Below are positions 1 to 8,817 of a stretch of DNA of 64,000 nucleotides, one piece after another. The stretch covers positions 1 through 64,000 of the forward strand of contig CAVWOU010000010.1 in assembly GCA_963756745.1 (NCBI GenBank), read 5' to 3'. Under the pieces are notes generated by a model, which worked only from the letters and a program-made list of their open reading frames with translations, had not been told where the DNA came from and ran no database searches. This DNA is from DASPWW01 sp963756745 (lineage in GTDB: Bacteria; Actinomycetota; Thermoleophilia; Solirubrobacterales; 70-9). The position numbers and the translations under genes were made by a program. Numbering within the stretch: position 1 is the stretch's first letter; each line of letters opens with the position of its first letter.

Positions 1-2
1 AC

Positions 3-26
3 TAACGCCGAGCCTAACGCCGAGCC
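3..26. repeat. 12-bp unit repeated twice in tandem
   Basis: The unit TAACGCCGAGCC occurs at 3-14 and again at 15-26 with no change. It lies upstream of the response regulator gene. Nothing else can be said about its role because the window starts here. Confidence 0.5.
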
Positions 27-101
27 CGCTCGTCTCGCTCGGCGCGTGAACCTGGGCCGGTTGTCCAATCCGGCGATTGTGGGCTACGCTCTTGCTACTG
101 C

Positions 102-770
102 ATGGCGGGTTCCGAGCAGCCGCACGTTATGGGGGCGATCCGCGTGGTGCTCGTCGATGACCACGCCATATTTCGCGACGGGCTACGCGAACTGCTCGAG
201 GAGCGTGGGATCGACGTGGTCGCAGAGGCCTCCGACGGCGAGACGGCGGTTCAGGTGGTTCGCGACGTCGCTCCGGATGTCGTCGCCATGGACATCGCCA
301 TGCCGGGTATGTCGGGAATCGAAGCGACGAGCGAGGTACGCGCCGCGGCTCCCTCCGCCAAGGTGATCATGCTCACCGTTTCCGCCGACGAGCGTGACGT
401 CGAGCGAGCGATCGTCGCGGGAGCGTGCGGGTACGTGCTCAAGGACGCGGCGGTGGAGGAGATCGTCGCGGGCATTCGCGCCGCGGCGGCCGGGGACGCG
501 CTTCTGTCACCGCGGATCGCGGCAGGGATCCTCGACCGCGCGCGGGCGAACGCCGCGGCCTCCCTGGCCTACTCGGGCCGAGAGAAACTGACCGAGCGGG
601 AAGGTGAGGTCTTGAGCCTGATGGCGGAGGGCAAGGACAACGCCGAGATCGCGAAGGAGCTCTACATCAGCCCACACACCGTGAAGAACCACGTCTCCAA
701 CATCCTCGGCAAGCTCGAGTGCGAGAGCCGCGTCGAGGCGGCGGTGAAGGCAGCCCGGCGGCGGCTCTAG
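102..770 (+). CDS. NarL/FixJ-type response regulator
   Basis: A two-component response regulator that should bind DNA when phosphorylated. The receiver domain covers about residues 12-128, with the acidic pair DD at 19-20, the probable phosphoacceptor Asp64 (VVAMDIAMPG) and the conserved Lys114 (YVLKDA). A LuxR-type helix-turn-helix covers about 160-210 (LTEREGEVLSLMAEG, then SPHTVKNHVSNILGKL). The 222-residue length is normal for the family. No good ribosome binding site precedes the first ATG; the ATG at 129 (MGAIRVVLVDDH) fits the family start better. No kinase gene is adjacent inside the window. The target is unknown, but the genes that follow are regulators and polysaccharide genes. Confidence 0.93.
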   Translation: MAGSEQPHVMGAIRVVLVDDHAIFRDGLRELLEERGIDVVAEASDGETAVQVVRDVAPDVVAMDIAMPGMSGIEATSEVRAAAPSAKVIMLTVSADERDVERAIVAGACGYVLKDAAVEEIVAGIRAAAAGDALLSPRIAAGILDRARANAAASLAYSGREKLTEREGEVLSLMAEGKDNAEIAKELYISPHTVKNHVSNILGKLECESRVEAAVKAARRRL

Positions 771-869
771 GGCGGTCGGCTCGCGGGCAACCTCCGCCCG
801 GAAGCCGTTGGGAGTGGGGTTTCCCTGCGGTCAGCAAACGATTGCCAACCGCGGACGATGCGGACAGTC

Positions 870-1178
870 TCACCTGGCCGAGAGCCGATTGCGTCGCGCC
901 CGCAGCTGTCTCAGCAGCTCGCTGAGGTGCTCGCAGCGGGAACTGAGCCCGCGCATGCAGCCCGCGAGCTGCCGCGCCCTGTCCAGGGTCTCCAGGTTCC
1001 GGTGCCCGTCGTCGAGAACGGCGGCGAGGCGGCGGTTCACCCGTAGCAGCTCGGTACGAAGCGCCACGGCTTCGACGGCACCGTCGGTGAGGATCAGGTC
1101 GAGCTCCCCGATCCCCGCCGCGGCGCCCGAAGCCAGGGCTGCTGCGGCCCTGCGCTCGATCTGGTGGTTCCCGGTCAT
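870..1178 (-). CDS. small helical protein of unknown function
   Basis: A 102-residue protein, mostly alpha-helical and rich in Ala, Leu and Arg, that I do not recognise. It has two helical stretches with Leu/Ala heptad character (about 35-60 and 75-100) and two Cys near its middle. The ATG at 1178 is preceded by GGGGGAG at a good distance, which decides the start. It lies downstream of the damaged ECF sigma gene on the same strand. The block just upstream (1215-1262) is conserved next to the other ECF gene and may hold its promoter. Possible roles include an anti-sigma-like or regulatory partner, but no zinc-binding HxxxCxxC motif is visible. Confidence 0.6.
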   Translation of the reverse strand: MTGNHQIERRAAAALASGAAAGIGELDLILTDGAVEAVALRTELLRVNRRLAAVLDDGHRNLETLDRARQLAGCMRGLSSRCEHLSELLRQLRARRNRLSAR

Positions 1179-1243
1179 CGCTCCCCCACCACAGCCTGCC
1201 GGAGCAACGGGCGCCTGTGAACCACCCAAGCGGCCTATTTTTC

Positions 1244-1259
1244 GTTCAATCGGCTGAAC
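1244..1259. promoter_or_regulatory. inverted repeat GTTCA-N6-TGAAC, copy 1
   Basis: GTTCAATCGGCTGAAC forms a 5-bp inverted repeat with a 6-bp spacer. It sits in a block of about 47 bp (1215-1262) that is roughly three-quarters identical to 26889-26936. In both places the block lies upstream of a minus-strand gene (the 102-residue protein here, the intact ECF sigma gene at the other). The pattern resembles an operator or part of a promoter; the binding protein is unknown. Confidence 0.45.
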
Positions 1260-1767
1260 GCCCCGAGTCTCGGCTGGCGCGACCAAGGGCGCGATCTCCG
1301 GCGGTGTGAGACCAAGGTCGGCGCACCTCCTCGACCGGGATCTGCCGCCGAGCCCGCATGTGATCGAGCGTCGCATTGCGGGCGACGCGCATCAGCCAGC
1401 CGGCGAACGGGACCTCGCGCTCCTCGTACTTCTCGATCGCCGTGATCAGCTTCGCGAACACGTTCTGGGTGATGTCCTCCGCCTCGTGGCGATCGCGCAC
1501 CACGCTCTGCACGTAGCCGAGGACGTCGTCCGCATACCGGACGTAGAGGTGGTGGATCCCGTCCCACTCGCCCCGCTTGGCGGCGGCAATGGCACGCCGA
1601 TCGAGACTGTCGCGGCCGCTCCCCGTACTGTGCACGGTCCCCGCGACGTTGCCGTTTTCCGTTTTGAGGCTGGGCACTAGACCGGAATCGCCCAGTTCGG
1701 AAGACGCGAGAAGGTGGATAACGGATTTGTCATCGACTACGAGTACGGCCTCAGGTTTGAAGCGCAC
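1246..1767 (-). pseudogene. ECF sigma factor, truncated copy lacking region 4
   Basis: This reading frame has a complete sigma-70 region 2 (RYADDVLGYVQSVVRDRHEA, then ITQNVFAKLITAIEKYEERE) nearly identical to the intact ECF factor at 26197-26802. After IPVEEVR the two diverge. About 115 bp present in the other copy are missing here, and the remnant of region 4 (LGLTPPEIA) continues in another frame. The product would have no promoter -35 recognition helix, so it is probably not a working sigma factor. It overlaps the end of the upstream regulator gene by 17 bp. The N-terminal 45 residues are unlike those of the other copy. Confidence 0.75.
1321..1609. repeat. 289-bp direct repeat, copy A (ECF region 2)
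   Basis: Positions 1321-1609 match 26443-26731 at a constant offset of 25122 bp with no indels and only a few substitutions. The repeat covers the sigma region 2 coding part of two ECF genes in the same orientation. The flanks diverge at once, so this is a recent duplication or gene conversion tract rather than ordinary family similarity. Confidence 0.85.
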
Positions 1768-2497
1768 TCCGATCGGATCGGATCTCGCGGATGCCCAACC
1801 CGCGTCCGCGCTTTGGATCCAGGATCATGGTCGCCGCCTCGTACCGAGATGAGACGCCGAGCTTGCCGAATGCCGACGACAGATGGCTCTTCACGGTGCT
1901 CTCGGCGAGAAACAGCTTGCCGGCGATCTGGGCGTTGGTCAGCCCCGTGATCATGAGAGCGAGTACCTGCTTCTCACGGGTCGTCAGCGCCTGCACCACG
2001 ACTTCCCCGCGCTGTCCGCCAGGGACCGACACCTGACCCGCGCATACCACCGCGACGACGGCCCCGAGCACTTCCTCGGCATCATCGTTAAGAACGACAC
2101 CGTCGACGCCCAGCTCGAGTACCCGGCGCACCTCGGTCCCACTCGCACTTCGACACACGAGCACCGCCGAGGCTCCCTCGAGTTTCGATCGGATCAGGCG
2201 CACGGCGCCCATCGCCGAACGGTCTGGCCGGTCCGCGGCGACCACCACGCATGCCGGAGCGCTGCCGTTGCAGGAGGCGAGAAGGCCCTCGACGGTTGCG
2301 TTGCGCGCGAAGACGGCATGGCCTCCTGCTGCGAGCGCCGCACAGACCCGGTCGCGGTGGGAGCGTTCCTCCGCGCAAACGGCGACCGACAGCTGTTCAC
2401 CTGTCACGTCTGCGGATGGGGTCGTAAGCCCAGCCATCCACCCACCAACGCCCCGTGTCGGCGGTACTTTCGCGTTCTCGGAGCGTTGCGCCACCAC
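1751..2497 (-). CDS. LuxR/NarL-type response regulator
   Basis: A 248-residue regulator with a degenerate receiver-like domain (about 35-150) and a C-terminal LuxR helix-turn-helix (about 170-235; LTTREKQVLALMITG, then ESTVKSHLSSAFGKL). The receiver keeps an Asp in the usual place (VVVAADRPDRS), but the surrounding MPG-type motif is absent, so phosphorylation is uncertain. It starts 6 bp after the glycosylphosphotransferase gene on the same strand and overlaps the truncated sigma gene, suggesting one transcript. It probably controls polysaccharide genes; this is inferred from position only. Confidence 0.85.
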   Translation of the reverse strand: MVAQRSENAKVPPTRGVGGWMAGLTTPSADVTGEQLSVAVCAEERSHRDRVCAALAAGGHAVFARNATVEGLLASCNGSAPACVVVAADRPDRSAMGAVRLIRSKLEGASAVLVCRSASGTEVRRVLELGVDGVVLNDDAEEVLGAVVAVVCAGQVSVPGGQRGEVVVQALTTREKQVLALMITGLTNAQIAGKLFLAESTVKSHLSSAFGKLGVSSRYEAATMILDPKRGRGLGIREIRSDRSALQT

Positions 2498-2503
2498 GGC
2501 GAG

Positions 2504-3859
2504 TCAGAGCCCGCGGCTCGCGAACACGAACGAGACGGTACGCAAGAGGATCTTCACGTCCAGCCAAAGAGACCAGTTGGCGCCGTACAAGTAGTCGATC
2601 TTGACCATCTCGTGGAGCGGGATTCGGGCCGATCCGAACACCTGCCACGGACCGGTCATCCCGGGCGGGAGCTCGAGGCGCGAACGCTGCCAGCCCTCGA
2701 TCCTGCTGTCCTCGTCGAGCACCAGCGGGCGGGGACCGACGAGAGCCATGTCGCCGCGCAGCACGTTCAACAGCTGGGGCAGCTCATCGAGTGAGGTTCG
2801 CCGCAGGAGCCTCCCGACTCGGGTGATCCGGGGATCTTCCTTGATCTTGAACAGCCCACCATCGGCCTCGTTGCGCGCCGCGAGCGCGGACCGCTGCGCG
2901 TCGGCCCCGTCCACCATCGTGCGGAACTTGAGCATCTCGAACGGCACGTCGTCGCGGCCCATGCGCCGCTGTCGGAAGAGGACCGGACCGGCCGAGTCGA
3001 GCTTGATCGCGATCGCGATGGTCGCCAGAAGCGGCGCGAGCACGAGCACGCCGAGACCGGCTCCGGCAAGGTCGAGCGCCCGCTTGACGGCCCGGGAGGA
3101 GCGGTTGAGCCCGTAGCGACGCATCCCCAGCAGGGTGATCCCGTCCACCTCGTCGCGCGCCACGGAGGAGCCCACGACCTCGAACAGGCGCGGCAGCACG
3201 CTCACCCTGACTCCCAGCGACTTGAGGCGCCGGATCGTGTTCAGAAGATCATCGGAGACCGCGCTGCGGGGCACGATGATCGCCCGCTCAACCCGCTCCT
3301 CATGGAGCAGGGGCCTCAACGCGGCGACGTCGCCAAGCACGGGGAGGCCGTTCGAGCCAGGCAGCTCCGGCTCGAGCGGTACCCGGCCGACCACACGCGC
3401 CTTCAGGCCCGGCATCTCGTCGAACCGGCGTGCGATCCAGCCCGCGGTGTCGGCGTCGCCGAGCACCAGGCACCGCTCCTGGTCCGATACGGCGCGGGCC
3501 ACGTACCTCGCGAGCGCGCGGGTGGCGAGCATGCTCGCCAGGAGCAGCACCCAGACGCCGACCGCCTGGTCGCGGCCGAAGTGACCCTCGACGATCAGAT
3601 CCCCGCCAAGCCAGATCAGGAGCGCGTACAGCGTCGCAACCCAGAACAGGGTCGGGACCTCGTCGAGCGTCGTCTTTCTCAACAGGTGCTCATCCCGATC
3701 GTAGATACCGGTGAGCTTGCCGACCACGAGCACCAGCGGAAGCGCGAGCAGGGCAACCGGGTTGAGAGCGTCCTCGCCGAGGATCTGCACGCCGATCAGC
3801 ACGGCGATCATCGCCGACAGCGACGTCCGCGAGCCCGAGGGAGCGGCGGTACGCCGCAT
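2504..3859 (-). CDS. polyprenyl glycosylphosphotransferase (exopolysaccharide initiation)
   Basis: Membrane enzyme that transfers a sugar-1-phosphate from a nucleotide sugar to undecaprenyl phosphate, the first step in building a polysaccharide repeat unit. Hydrophobic segments lie at about 15-35, 38-50, 65-85 and 93-110, followed by a nucleotide-binding-like domain (CLVLGDADTAGWIARRFDE), then a hydrophobic hairpin near 270-290 and the catalytic bacterial sugar transferase domain (KFRTM, RRTSLDELPQLLNVLRGDMA, GPRPL, LPPGMTGPWQV). The 451 residues lack the first N-terminal part, which is readable in another frame upstream (to 4061). It is one of three such enzymes in the window. Confidence 0.93.
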   Translation of the reverse strand: MRRTAAPSGSRTSLSAMIAVLIGVQILGEDALNPVALLALPLVLVVGKLTGIYDRDEHLLRKTTLDEVPTLFWVATLYALLIWLGGDLIVEGHFGRDQAVGVWVLLLASMLATRALARYVARAVSDQERCLVLGDADTAGWIARRFDEMPGLKARVVGRVPLEPELPGSNGLPVLGDVAALRPLLHEERVERAIIVPRSAVSDDLLNTIRRLKSLGVRVSVLPRLFEVVGSSVARDEVDGITLLGMRRYGLNRSSRAVKRALDLAGAGLGVLVLAPLLATIAIAIKLDSAGPVLFRQRRMGRDDVPFEMLKFRTMVDGADAQRSALAARNEADGGLFKIKEDPRITRVGRLLRRTSLDELPQLLNVLRGDMALVGPRPLVLDEDSRIEGWQRSRLELPPGMTGPWQVFGSARIPLHEMVKIDYLYGANWSLWLDVKILLRTVSFVFASRGL

Positions 3860-4061
3860 CCCGTCGATAGGTCGCCTCGGGCAGAAGGCCCTCGGAGATC
3901 TCCTCGTGCGCCGGCCGATCGCGCACCGGAACGCCCGCGAACGGATTTCGGATACGGATCACCCGCGGACGAGAGATCGGTCGAGCGTGTCCGTTCGCCC
4001 GGTCGGCGTGTCCGTTCGCCCCGTCGGCGTGGGGGTCGAGCTGTAGCTGCTGCTCGGGCAT
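3815..4061 (-). other. probable N-terminal coding part of the glycosylphosphotransferase
   Basis: In the frame next to the main gene, an ATG at 4061 opens a segment of about 80 residues ending TYRRDAAYRRSLGLADV. That phrase is typical of the cytoplasmic start of polyprenyl glycosylphosphotransferases, directly before the first membrane helix. The helix itself (SAMIAVLIGVQILGEDAL) is in the frame of the gene at 2504-3859. A single frameshift near 3820 would join the two into a protein of about 520 residues. Whether the shift is real or a sequencing error cannot be told here. Confidence 0.6.
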
Positions 4062-4190
4062 CTCCGCTATGGACAACGGCCGTTGCCCAGACGGCGGCGC
4101 GCGGCTGGACCGCGGATCCAACGTAATTGGAACTTGGACTTCCGCGTGTGAGAACCGCGCCTCTTCCGACGTTGGTGCCGTGAGCGCTTC

Positions 4191-5468
4191 ATGCACGTCG
4201 AGCTTCAAGATCGGATCGATTCGCGGCCGGCCGCGGCCGGCCTGCCCAACTGCCGGTTCTGCGCCGCTCCCTTGCGCAACACCTTCGTCGACCTCGGCAT
4301 GTCGCCGTTGTGCGAGAGCTACGTGCCCCCGGAGCGCCTGGGGGCGATGGAGCCCTTCTATCCGCTGCACGTTCGTGTCTGCGATCGCTGCCTGCTGGTC
4401 CAGCTCGAGGAATTCGTGGCGCCGGACGAGATCTTCACGGAGTACGCCTACTTCTCCTCATACTCGGATTCCTGGGTCGCCCATGCGCGCGATTACGTGG
4501 AGTCTGCGGTCGAGCGCTTCGGGCTCGACGCGGACAGCCTGGTGCTGGAGCTGGCCAGCAACGACGGCTACCTGCTCCAGCACGTCGTCGAGCGGGGCAT
4601 ACCCGCGCTCGGCGTCGAGCCCGCGGCGAACGTCGCCGCTGCGGCGCGGGAGGGAGGGATCGAGACCGTCGTCGCGTTCTTCGGTCGGGAGCTCGCGGCC
4701 CGCCTCGTGGCAGAGGGCCGACGGGCTGACCTGCTGGTCGCCAACAACGTGCTGGCACACGTTCCCGACCTCAACGACTTCGTCGCCGGCATGCAGCGGG
4801 TGCTGGCACCCACGGGCGTGATCACGATCGAGTTCCCGCACCTGGCGCGGCTGATCGCGGACAACCAGTTCGACACGATCTACCACGAGCACTTCTCCTA
4901 CTTCTCGTTCCTCACCGCCCAGGCGGTCCTCGGGGCCCACGGCCTCGAGGTGTTCGACGTCGACGAGCTGGCCACGCACGGCGGCTCGCTCCGCGTGTAT
5001 GCACAGCCGCGATCGGAAGCCGGCCAGCCGCTGAGCTCTCGTGTGACGGAGCTGGCGGAGCGGGAGAGGGCGCTCGGCTTCGACCGGCTCGAGGGATACA
5101 GCGCGTTTGCGCCGCGTGTCGTGGAGACGAAGTGGAGGCTGCTCGAGTTCCTGATCGAGTGCCGGCGCGATGGCAAACGCGTCGCGGGCTACGGCGCTCC
5201 GGGCAAGGGGAACACGCTGCTCAACTACTGCGGAATCCGCACGGACCTGGTCGAGTTCACCGTCGACCGCAACCCGTACAAGCAGGGGCAGTTCCTGCCC
5301 GGGACCCATATCCCGATCCGCCATCCCGAGGCGCTCGAGCACGCCCGTCCCGATTTCATCCTGATCCTCCCGTGGAACCTGAAGGACGAGATCGTGAGCC
5401 AGCTGTCCTACACGCGCGAGTGGGGTGCGCGCTTCGTCGTCCCCATTCCGGAGGTGGAGGTTCTGTGA
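4191..5468 (+). CDS. SAM-dependent sugar C-methyltransferase
   Basis: A 425-residue enzyme of the NDP-hexose C-methyltransferase type. The N-terminal zinc-binding part has the Cys pattern CRFCAAPL ... CDRCLLVQL (about 15-75). The central SAM-binding fold follows (LVLELASNDGYLLQHV, about 115-130). The C-terminal domain (about 290-420) ends with the typical GYGAPGKGNTLLNY and PWNLKDEI motifs. It should methylate a deoxy-keto sugar bound to a nucleotide. The next gene, a glucose-1-phosphate cytidylyltransferase, overlaps its stop by 4 bp, so they are translationally coupled and the substrate may be a CDP-sugar. Confidence 0.93.
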   Translation: MHVELQDRIDSRPAAAGLPNCRFCAAPLRNTFVDLGMSPLCESYVPPERLGAMEPFYPLHVRVCDRCLLVQLEEFVAPDEIFTEYAYFSSYSDSWVAHARDYVESAVERFGLDADSLVLELASNDGYLLQHVVERGIPALGVEPAANVAAAAREGGIETVVAFFGRELAARLVAEGRRADLLVANNVLAHVPDLNDFVAGMQRVLAPTGVITIEFPHLARLIADNQFDTIYHEHFSYFSFLTAQAVLGAHGLEVFDVDELATHGGSLRVYAQPRSEAGQPLSSRVTELAERERALGFDRLEGYSAFAPRVVETKWRLLEFLIECRRDGKRVAGYGAPGKGNTLLNYCGIRTDLVEFTVDRNPYKQGQFLPGTHIPIRHPEALEHARPDFILILPWNLKDEIVSQLSYTREWGARFVVPIPEVEVL

Positions 5469-6284
5469 AGGTCGTCATCTTCTGCGGCGGCCAGGGGCTG
5501 CGGATGCGAGAGGCATCGGAGGTCGCCCCCAAGCCGATGATCCCGATCGGCAGCCGGCCGGTCCTCTGGCACGTGATGAAGTACTACGCGCACTTCGGGT
5601 TCACCGACTTCGTGCTCTGCCTGGGCTACAAGGCCGAGGTCATCAAGCAATTCTTCCTCACCTACAGCGAGGCGATGGCCAACGACTTCGTGCTCTCCGA
5701 CGGCGGCGCGAAGGTACACCTGCTCAAGACCGACATCCACGACTGGAACATCACCTTCGTCGACACCGGCCTGCAGGCGCCGATCGGCGAGCGGCTTCGC
5801 GCCGTCCGCCACCTCCTGGCCGACGACGAGGTCTTCCTCGCCAACTACGGGGACACGCTGACCGATGCCGATCTCCCGGCGATGATCGCCCGCGCGAGGG
5901 CGGAGGACGCGATGGCGAGCTTTCTCGCGGTGCGCCCGAACTACAGCTTCCACGTGGTCTCGATGAGATCGCGACGGGCGCGTGCAAGCCATGCGCGACG
6001 TGATGGGCTCCGACATCTGGATCAACGGCGGCTACTTCATCCTGCGCAGGGAGGTCCTCGACGAGCTCCGCCCCGGCGAGGACCTCGTCGGGGAGCCGAT
6101 GCAGAGGATGCTGCGCGAGGACCAGGTGCTCGGGCAGCGGCACGAGGGCTTCTGGGCGCCGATGGACACGCTCAAGGACAAGCAGTGGCTCGAGAGCCTG
6201 CACGAGGACGGCAGCGCCCCATGGCAGGTGTGGGACCCCGACCGCGTCGCCGACCGCGAGCTCGAGTACGCGGCCTCCGGCTGA
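5465..6284 (+). CDS. rfbF: glucose-1-phosphate cytidylyltransferase (frameshifted)
   Basis: Makes CDP-glucose from glucose-1-phosphate and CTP, entry to CDP-deoxysugars. The GTG start at 5465 opens VKVVIFCGGQGLRMREASE, the nucleotide-binding loop, followed by PKPMIPIGSRPVLWHVMKYY and NYGDTLTDADL, all typical of RfbF. Around 5960 the frame breaks; the family sequence resumes as RVQAMRDVMGSDIWINGGYF and continues to the stop at 6284. The summed length, about 270 residues, is right for the family. The shift is probably a sequencing error. It overlaps the genes on both sides by a few bases, pointing to one operon. Confidence 0.88.
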
Positions 6285-6940
6285 TGCTGCCCCTGCTGCT
6301 CGGCCGGCCCGAGGCGTCGCCGGCCCGGGTGCTCGCGATCGGCGCTCACCCCGATGACATCGAGATCGGCTGCGCCGGCACGATCCTCAAGCTGATCGAG
6401 CAGGGGGCGGTCTCGGAGGTCTGCTGGGTCGTCCTGAGCGGCGACGGCGAGCGCGCCGAGGAGGCGCGCCGGAGCGCCGAGGCGCTGCTCGACGGGGTGC
6501 CGCGGAGCGAGGTCGTCGTCCGCGACTTTCCTGACGGGTTCTTCCCCTACGAGGGCCAGCGGATCAAGGACTTCTTCGAGCGGCTCAAGGCGAGCTCTCG
6601 CCCGACGTGGTCCTGACCCACCAGCGCGCCGACCTGCACCAGGACCACCGGCTCATGCTGCGAGCTGACCTGGAACACCTTCCGCGACCACCTCATCCTC
6701 GAGTACGAGGTGCCGAAGTACGACGGGGACATGAGCGCGCCGAACACGTTCGTGCCGCTCTCCGAGCGACTCTCGCAGCGCAAGATCGACCACCTGATGA
6801 GCCACTTCGCCTCGCAGCGATCGAAGCGCTGGTTCCAGGAGGATCTGTTCTCGGGTCTGCTGAGGCTGCGCGGCATGGAGTGCAACTCGCCGAGCTCCTA
6901 CGCCGAGGCCTTCTTCTGCCGCAAGGCCGTGCTCGCGTGA
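6284..6940 (+). CDS. PIG-L family deacetylase (two frameshifts)
   Basis: Zinc-dependent N-deacetylase of the LmbE/PIG-L fold, expected to remove an acetyl group from an amino sugar. The ATG at 6284 overlaps the upstream stop. The metal motif AHPDD (in VLAIGAHPDDIEIGCAGT) lies near residue 17. The second metal-site motif THQRADLHQDH appears after a shift near 6600, and ELTWNTFRDHLILEYEVPKY after another near 6660. The total, about 218 residues, fits the family. It is part of the same operon as the cytidylyltransferase and the following peptidase-like gene. Confidence 0.82.
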
Positions 6941-8239
6941 CGACGGCCGTCGAAGCCCGCGCCGCCGAGGATGTCGGGCGCGAGACATACGAGCTGATGC
7001 GAGCGGCTGTTCCCGCTCTGCCGGAGCCTCAGCGGCGAGGGGGTGCGGGCCACCTTCGACCTGCTCGAGGAGGAGATCCCGCTCAAACGCACCGAGGTCC
7101 CGAGCGGCACCCGGGTGTTCGACTGGATCGTCCCTGACGAGTGGAATCTCCGTGACGCCTACGTCGCGGGCCCCGACGGGACCCGGGTGCTCGACTTCTC
7201 GCGACTCGACCCTGCACGTCGTCTCCTACAGCGAGCCGGTGCGGACCACCCTGCCGCTCGAGGAGCTGCGGGAGCGGCTGCACACGCTTCCCGAGCAGCC
7301 GGACGTGATCCCCTACAGGACCTCCTACTACGAGCGCACCTGGGGCTTCTGCCTCTCCCATCGGCAGCTGCTCGATCTGCCGCCGGGGGACTACGAGGTG
7401 GTGATCGACTCGACCCTCGAGCCCGGCCACCTCACCTACGCCGAGCACCGATCGAGGGAGAGGGGGAGGGGGAGGTCCTGTTCTCGACCTACGTCTGCCA
7501 CCCCTCGCTCGCCAACGACAACCTCTCCGGGATCGCCGTGACGGCGATGCTGGCGAGGCGACCCTGCAGGGGCGGCGGCTTCGGCACACCTACCGCTTCC
7601 TGTTCGCGCCTGGCACGATCGGGCCCCTGGCCTGGCTTCACCGAGAACCGCGAGGGCCTCGAGCGGATCGAGCACGGCCTGGCGGTCTCCTGCATCGGCG
7701 ACGAGGGCCCCCTGACCTACAAGCGGAGCCGGCGGGGGGACGCCGAGGTGGATCTGGCGATGGAGACGGTGCTGCGTGACTCGGGCGCCCCGCACCGCTT
7801 GCTCCCCTGGGAGCCCTGGGGAGGCGACGAGCGCCAGTTCTGCTCGCCGGGGTTCGACCTGCCGGTCGGCACGCTGATGCGCACCCCGCACGGGGAGTTC
7901 GATGGCTACCACACTTCCGCCGACGGGCTCGAGCGGATCCGGCCCGAGTCGCTGTCGGAGGCGGTGGAGACGTGCCTCGAGCTGGTCGAAGTGCTGGAGA
8001 GCAACCGCCGCCTGACCAACCTGAGCCCCTACGGAGAGCCGCAGCTCGGCCGCCGGGGCCTCTACCGCTCGGCCGGCGGCGCCGTCGCCACGCCCGACGA
8101 CGAGCGCGCCCTGCTCTGGGTGCTCAACCAGAGCGACGGCCGCTCCACGCTGCTCGACGTGGCACGCAGCTCAGGCCTGCCGTACCCGGTGGTGCGGCAG
8201 GCCGCGGACCGGCTCGTGCAAGCCGGGCTGCTCGCCTGA
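6937..8239 (+). CDS. DUF4910-type M28-like aminopeptidase (several frameshifts)
   Basis: A protein of about 430 residues matching the DUF4910/DUF2172 aminopeptidase-like family. GTG 6937 overlaps the previous stop. Recognisable pieces in order are VFDWIVPDEWNLRDAYV, SYYERTWGFCLSHRQL, VLFSTYVCHPSLANDNLSG (metal-binding region of the M28 fold), then GGDERQFCSPGFDLPVG with HGEFDGYHTSAD, and a C-terminal winged-helix-like tail. The frame changes near 7030, 7200, 7445 and 7560-7620. In polysaccharide operons this family sits beside C-methyltransferase, RfbF and PIG-L genes, as here; its substrate there is not known to me. It is probably intact in the organism. Confidence 0.75.
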
Positions 8240-8245
8240 GCCCGC

Positions 8246-8780
8246 TCAGGCGCGGTGGTCGGGCCAGGCGCGATCGCGCTCGGAGATGATCCGCTCCGGC
8301 GCCCCCGGCCACTCGATCCCGAACGCCGGATCGTCCCAGCGGACCCCGCGCGCGGCCTCGGGCACGTAGTGGTGCGACATCTGGTACAGGACCTCGCTGT
8401 CGTCCTCGAGGGTCTGGTAGCCCTGCGCGAAGCCTTCGGGAACGTATCCCAGGCGCTCGTTCGCGAGCGCTGAGCTCGACGCCGAGCCAGTCGTTGCGGG
8501 TCGCTGACCGCTGGCGCAGGTCGACCATCACAAGGAAGATCGAGCCGCGCGTGCAGCGCACCAGCTTGGTCTCGGCGTGCGGCGCCTCCTGGTAGTGCAG
8601 GCCACGAAGAGTGTGACGACGTGGGCTGTGGATCGTGCTGCTCTGCACGATGCGCATCGGGAGCCCGTGCTCGGCGAATTCCTGCTCGCAGTAGGTGCGG
8701 GCGAGAAAGCCACGCTCGTCCTCGTGACGCTCCACGTCGATCAGGTAGGCGTCCTCGAGCCCGGCCGGGGTGAAGATCAT
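8246..8780 (-). CDS. rfbC: dTDP-4-dehydrorhamnose 3,5-epimerase-like protein (frameshifted)
   Basis: RmlC-family cupin that epimerises a 4-keto-6-deoxyhexose nucleotide at C3/C5. The ATG at 8780 opens a family-typical start (DVERHEDERGFLARTYCEQE), followed by TLRGLHYQEAPHAETKLVRC with the catalytic His. After a shift near 8465 the family reading resumes as ERLGYVPEGFAQGYQTLEDD and runs to WPDHRA and a stop at 8246. The total of about 178 residues is right. It is convergent with the peptidase-like gene and lies 37 bp after the SDR gene on the same strand, so it is likely co-transcribed with that gene. Confidence 0.88.
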
Positions 8781-8817
8781 CGCACCAAGGTGTGGGATCG
8801 TTGTCGGTCAGGCCTCG

